Positions 61,421 to 64,000 of a DNA stretch of 64,000 nt are shown here, in pieces (position 1 is the stretch's first letter; each line of letters starts with the position of its first letter). The stretch lies in assembly GCF_001297015.1 (NCBI RefSeq), contig NZ_LIGE01000036.1, positions 1 to 64,000 of the forward strand. Reading direction: 5' to 3'. Position numbers and translations under genes: made by a program. The stretch comes from Pseudomonas sp. RIT-PI-r (lineage in GTDB: Bacteria; Pseudomonadota; Gammaproteobacteria; Pseudomonadales; Pseudomonadaceae). The notes beneath the pieces are model-generated. The model saw nothing but the letters and a program-made list of their open reading frames with translations. It made no database searches and was not told the origin of the DNA.

Positions 61421-62356
61421 TCAGGCCGGCACTTCGTCAAGCATCAGGCGCTGACGCACCACGTCGACCAGTTTGTCCGGCTGAAACTTGGAGAGGAAAT
61501 TGTCGCAGCCGACCTTCTTCACCATCGAGTCGTTGAAGCTACCGGACAGCGACGTATGCAACACCACATACAGGCCTCGCAGACGCGGATCGTTGCGAAT
61601 TTCGGTGGTCAGACGGTAACCGTCCATTTCCGGCATTTCCGCGTCGGTGAATATCATCAGCAGCTTATCGGTCATGTTCACGCCGGTATCGGCCCAGGCC
61701 TTGAGCATGTTCAGCGCTTTCAGGCCGTCGCTGGCAATGTGCATTTTCACCCCGAGCTGGCCAAGGGTGTCGCGCAATTGCGAAAGCGCGACGTTGGAAT
61801 CGTCCACCAGCAATACTTCACGGCCACGGGCACGCTCCAGCACCGGATCATCGAGCTTTTCACGCGAGACTTTGGCGTTGTACGGGACGATCTCGGCGAG
61901 GACTTTTTCAACGTCAATGATTTCCACCAGTTGATCGTCAACCTTGCTGATCGCGGTCAGGTAGTGCTGACGGCCAGCGCTGGTTGGCGGCGGCAGAATG
62001 GCTTCCCAGTTCATGTTGACGATACGGTCAACGCCACCGACCAGGAAAGCCTGTACCGAGCGGTTGTACTCGGTGACGATGATCGTGCTGTTCGGCCCCG
62101 GCACCAGTGGTCGCATGCCAATTGCCTGAGACAGGTCGATTACCGGCAGCGTCTGCCCGCGCAAATTGACCACACCACAAACAAACGGGTGACGCTGAGG
62201 CATCAGGGTCAGTTTAGGCAACTGCAGCACCTCCTGAACCTTGAACACGTTGATCGCGAACAATTGGCGCCCGGCCAGTCGAAACATGAGAATTTCGAGG
62301 CGATTCTCACCCACCAGTTGTGTGCGTTGGTCTACCGTGTCGAGAATGCCGGCCAT
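61421..62356 (-). CDS. Chemotaxis coupling protein CheV (CheW-REC fusion)
   Basis: This 311-residue protein has a CheW domain (about 18-165, with ILMFRLAGRQLFAINVFKVQEVLQLPKLTLMPQRHPFVCGVVNLRGQTLPVIDLSQ) and a receiver domain (about 180-311: EVLLVDDSNVALSQLRDTL, phosphoacceptor Asp in MIFTDAEMPEMDGY, Thr/Ser in LHTSLSG, Lys in LSKFQPD). CheV couples chemoreceptors to CheA and adapts the signal through its receiver domain. The ATG at 62356 follows AGGAG. It is an isolated chemotaxis gene in this window. Confidence 0.92.
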   Translation of the reverse strand: MAGILDTVDQRTQLVGENRLEILMFRLAGRQLFAINVFKVQEVLQLPKLTLMPQRHPFVCGVVNLRGQTLPVIDLSQAIGMRPLVPGPNSTIIVTEYNRSVQAFLVGGVDRIVNMNWEAILPPPTSAGRQHYLTAISKVDDQLVEIIDVEKVLAEIVPYNAKVSREKLDDPVLERARGREVLLVDDSNVALSQLRDTLGQLGVKMHIASDGLKALNMLKAWADTGVNMTDKLLMIFTDAEMPEMDGYRLTTEIRNDPRLRGLYVVLHTSLSGSFNDSMVKKVGCDNFLSKFQPDKLVDVVRQRLMLDEVPA

Positions 62357-62809
62357 CAATGACTCCTGGGCTTGTTCTGAAGAATTCACTAAGAGGGTTT
62401 ATCGGCTGCGTGCGGCAAATCTTGATCACTGCCAAATTCGCCATCAAAATGCCACAACCGGTCATTGATGTCACATTAACATCATGCTTTACTGGCCCCC
62501 GTGATTTCATCTGTTACAACCCTTGTGGCGCGACCTCGGTTTGCGCTCCAGGTTCCCGCGCCTAAGGGATTCCCCTACCGACAATCAGGCCCAACCTGAT
62601 ATTCGCAATATCCAATAGCCATTAATGTGACGCCATTCTCATTGCATGAACGGAGTCAGGCTATTGTGTGCGATCGCAGTTCAGTGGAAACACATCCTCT
62701 TGAAACCCCGAATTTGTGCACCTGCGCACCGGGGCGCGATCTCGCGACGGTTCATGATCGTCGACACACACGGCATTCCCTCATCAGACATGACGTGGTG
62801 GAGATAAGC
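62357..62809. promoter_or_regulatory. Intergenic region upstream of cheV and the Hpt-like gene
   Basis: This 453-bp gap holds no supported gene. It contains an inverted repeat TGATGT-N7-ACATCA (62466-62484) and an imperfect palindrome TAAGGGATTCCCCTA near 62563-62577. Both could be regulator sites for the divergent cheV and Hpt-like genes. No sigma-28 or sigma-54 promoter was recognised. Confidence 0.4.
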
Positions 62810-63280
62810 ATGCCAATCGACCATAAAGAGTGGGCCCAGCGGTTCCCCGAATTTCTTGTCGAGGCCGAAACGCTGCTGGCCAAGTCCGAGGAGTGCCTCA
62901 GCCACCTGCAATTGATCAGCAACGACAAAGACGCCATCGACTGCATGCTCAATACCCTCCTCAAGCTCGCGGGCAGAGCCCAGGCATTGGCACTGGAGGC
63001 AGTTTCCGAGTTTTCCCTGCACATCTACGGCTTGCTCAACCTGGCACAGGATCATGTCGACCTGCACGAACAGGCGCTCGCGGCCTTGAAAGACTGCTTC
63101 ACGCTGATGGCCTGGCAACTCGAACTGGTTGATCAGAACACGGGGCAACTAGGCCTGGATGACAGTGAACAGACCTCGTTGATCGAGGCCTTCGCCTTTC
63201 AGGTCGGCCAAAGCCGGTTCAAGCCCCTCCTCGCGCCGCAGCCTTTGTCACTGATGTCCTATTCAGAGCGACAGGCCTGA
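62810..63280 (+). CDS. Small helical protein resembling a CheA-P1/Hpt domain without the phospho-acceptor His
   Basis: The 156-residue protein (start MPIDHKEWAQRF, with GGAG eight bases upstream) is all-helical by composition. The segment DAIDCMLNTLLKLAGRAQALALEAVSEFSLHIYGLLNLAQ has the spacing of a histidine phosphotransfer domain (xxHTxKGxAxxxGLxxxxxxxHxxE), but where the phosphorylated His should be there is Thr or Asn, and LAG replaces KGS. It may thus be a non-phosphorylated docking module. It is divergent from cheV and lies upstream of a sensor kinase gene. I do not recognise a named family, so this reading is tentative. Confidence 0.55.
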   Translation: MPIDHKEWAQRFPEFLVEAETLLAKSEECLSHLQLISNDKDAIDCMLNTLLKLAGRAQALALEAVSEFSLHIYGLLNLAQDHVDLHEQALAALKDCFTLMAWQLELVDQNTGQLGLDDSEQTSLIEAFAFQVGQSRFKPLLAPQPLSLMSYSERQA

Positions 63281-63734
63281 TGAGCGCGCATGTCGTAATT
63301 GAATAGTTCATACCTGCCAGCGACAAAACCAATTAAATAACCAACCTGACCAGAGCGGATACATTCCAGCAGGCCTCAGGGTTTTCCTGTGTCCAGGTAA
63401 CTCAACTTCGGGCACGCAGCAATATCTATCAAACTCAATTAACCGACATTTTCCATTATGGAACTTACGTCCAACATACCGTGTTTTCTGACTCATTGGA
63501 CATATATGGCGAACGCGACCAACGGTATCTTAAGTGGTATTATGCCGCCCGTTAGTTGCTTTCGAATTAATGGCACAGTGACTTCAGAGATCGACATCGC
63601 TCGAAGTTGACGGTCAAACACCGCTCACTGAAGCCTGTTGAAATCAATAATATATTTATCAGCATTTCCAGACAGAGACCCGTCAAACCTCCGGCAGGTC
63701 TACCCGCAGCGAACATCCATTGGCTCCATCCGTT
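63281..63734. other. AT-richer gene-free stretch before the sensor kinase
   Basis: This 454-bp gap is clearly lower in GC than the window as a whole. The only open frame of note is a 34-codon one at 63506-63610 with no clear ribosome-binding site or family, so I do not call a gene. It should contain the promoter of the sensor kinase gene at 63735; no standard elements stand out. Confidence 0.45.
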
Positions 63735-64000
63735 ATGTACGCCAGCCTCAAGTCAATCTCTACATGGCCACCCTCCCGGGAAAATGCCCGTCGGTTCACC
63801 CTCATATTGTGTGTGCTCGCGGCAGTGGGCAGTCTGCTGACCTATGCTTTTTCCCTGCCACTTTGCCTGGGGTTGCTGCTGCTCAACATCGCGGCCACGG
63901 CTTGCGTATGGGTGCAATATCGGCTGTCACGCAAATCGATCAAGTTCCAGCCGCAGGAACTCGCTGATCGTTTGCTGGAGGTTCAGGAAAACGAACGTCA
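63735..64000 (+). CDS. Sensor histidine kinase, N-terminal part (cut by window end)
   Basis: The frame from the ATG at 63735 stays open to the last base and gives 88 codons. It has two adjacent membrane helices (TLILCVLAAVGSLLTYAF and LPLCLGLLLLNIAATACVWV), then a cytoplasmic linker ending PQELADRLLEVQENER. In NarL-type (HisKA_3) kinases a QENERQxLSRELHDDIGQ motif begins at just this point, so the phospho-His region should follow. The partner regulator would lie beyond the window. Confidence 0.72.
   Translation, partial: MYASLKSISTWPPSRENARRFTLILCVLAAVGSLLTYAFSLPLCLGLLLLNIAATACVWVQYRLSRKSIKFQPQELADRLLEVQENER

Noticed and set aside
63506..63610. A 34-codon open frame in the AT-richer gap before the sensor kinase
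   Set aside because: No ribosome-binding site, no hydrophobic or conserved pattern, and frames of this size are expected by chance there.

Overview
The window reads as chromosome from a Pseudomonas of the fluorescens group. It is GC-rich, has tightly packed operons, carries many 'GGAGTGAGCCTGCTCGCGA'-type REP/REPIN elements, and holds a large part of a pyoverdine locus. No rRNA, tRNA, CRISPR array, insertion sequence or prophage was recognised.

Layout. (1) 1-8034: assorted housekeeping and transport genes: an RhtA-like exporter, two small lipoproteins, a TetR/SDR/HCCA-isomerase-like cluster, aminopeptidase P, a cysteine desulfurase and a LysE-type exporter. (2) 8035-12496: a methanesulfonate-sulfur operon, msuE-msuD-msuC-sfnR, behind a good sigma-54 promoter; its last gene is a sigma-54 activator without a receiver domain. 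(3) 12493-13391: soxR divergent from a small monooxygenase, with a SoxR box between them. (4) 13532-18209: a VOC protein, a fluoroacetate-type dehalogenase with all the expected catalytic and halide-pocket residues, a DmlR-like LysR regulator, and a LeuCD-type hydro-lyase pair with no leuB next to it.

(5) 18608-49231: the iron/pyoverdine region. fpvGHJKCDEF (iron release from ferripyoverdine and the periplasmic ABC system) is followed by mbtH and pvdH on the other strand, then a GNAT gene, a DsbRS-like two-component system divergent from dsbD-tlpA-dsbG, an alpha/beta hydrolase, the 4,332-residue chromophore synthetase gene pvdL, the sigma factor gene pvdS and an N-acetyltransferase gene (pvdY-like). 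Exact PvdS boxes (TAAAT-N16-CGT) lie upstream of mbtH, pvdH and the acetyltransferase gene; one-mismatch boxes lie upstream of pvdL and fpvG. pvdS itself has a Fur box over a sigma-70-like promoter. The regulatory picture is Fur -> PvdS -> precursor supply (PvdH makes diaminobutyrate), assembly (PvdL with MbtH) and tailoring, with FpvGHJK/CDEF recovering iron from the returning siderophore.

(6) 50209-59357: an acyclic terpene (citronellol/geraniol) catabolic cluster, atuR divergent from atuABCDEF, with two AtuR-like operators. atuG and atuH are not present here. (7) 59428-64000: a DEDDh exonuclease, ppnP, a YcbX/mARC-like MOSC protein, cheV, a small CheA-P1/Hpt-like protein without the phospho-acceptor His, and the first 88 codons of a sensor kinase cut by the window end.

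The observations most worth following up are: a REPIN lying inside the 5' end of fpvD in an open frame; AtuB carrying the HSGAAR motif of peroxisomal enoyl-CoA reductases in place of the normal SDR YxxxK; the complete fluoroacetate dehalogenase pocket; the orphan LeuCD-type enzyme; CxxC and His/Cys motifs in FpvH and FpvJ; and a PvdS box whose -35 element overlaps the pvdH stop codon.
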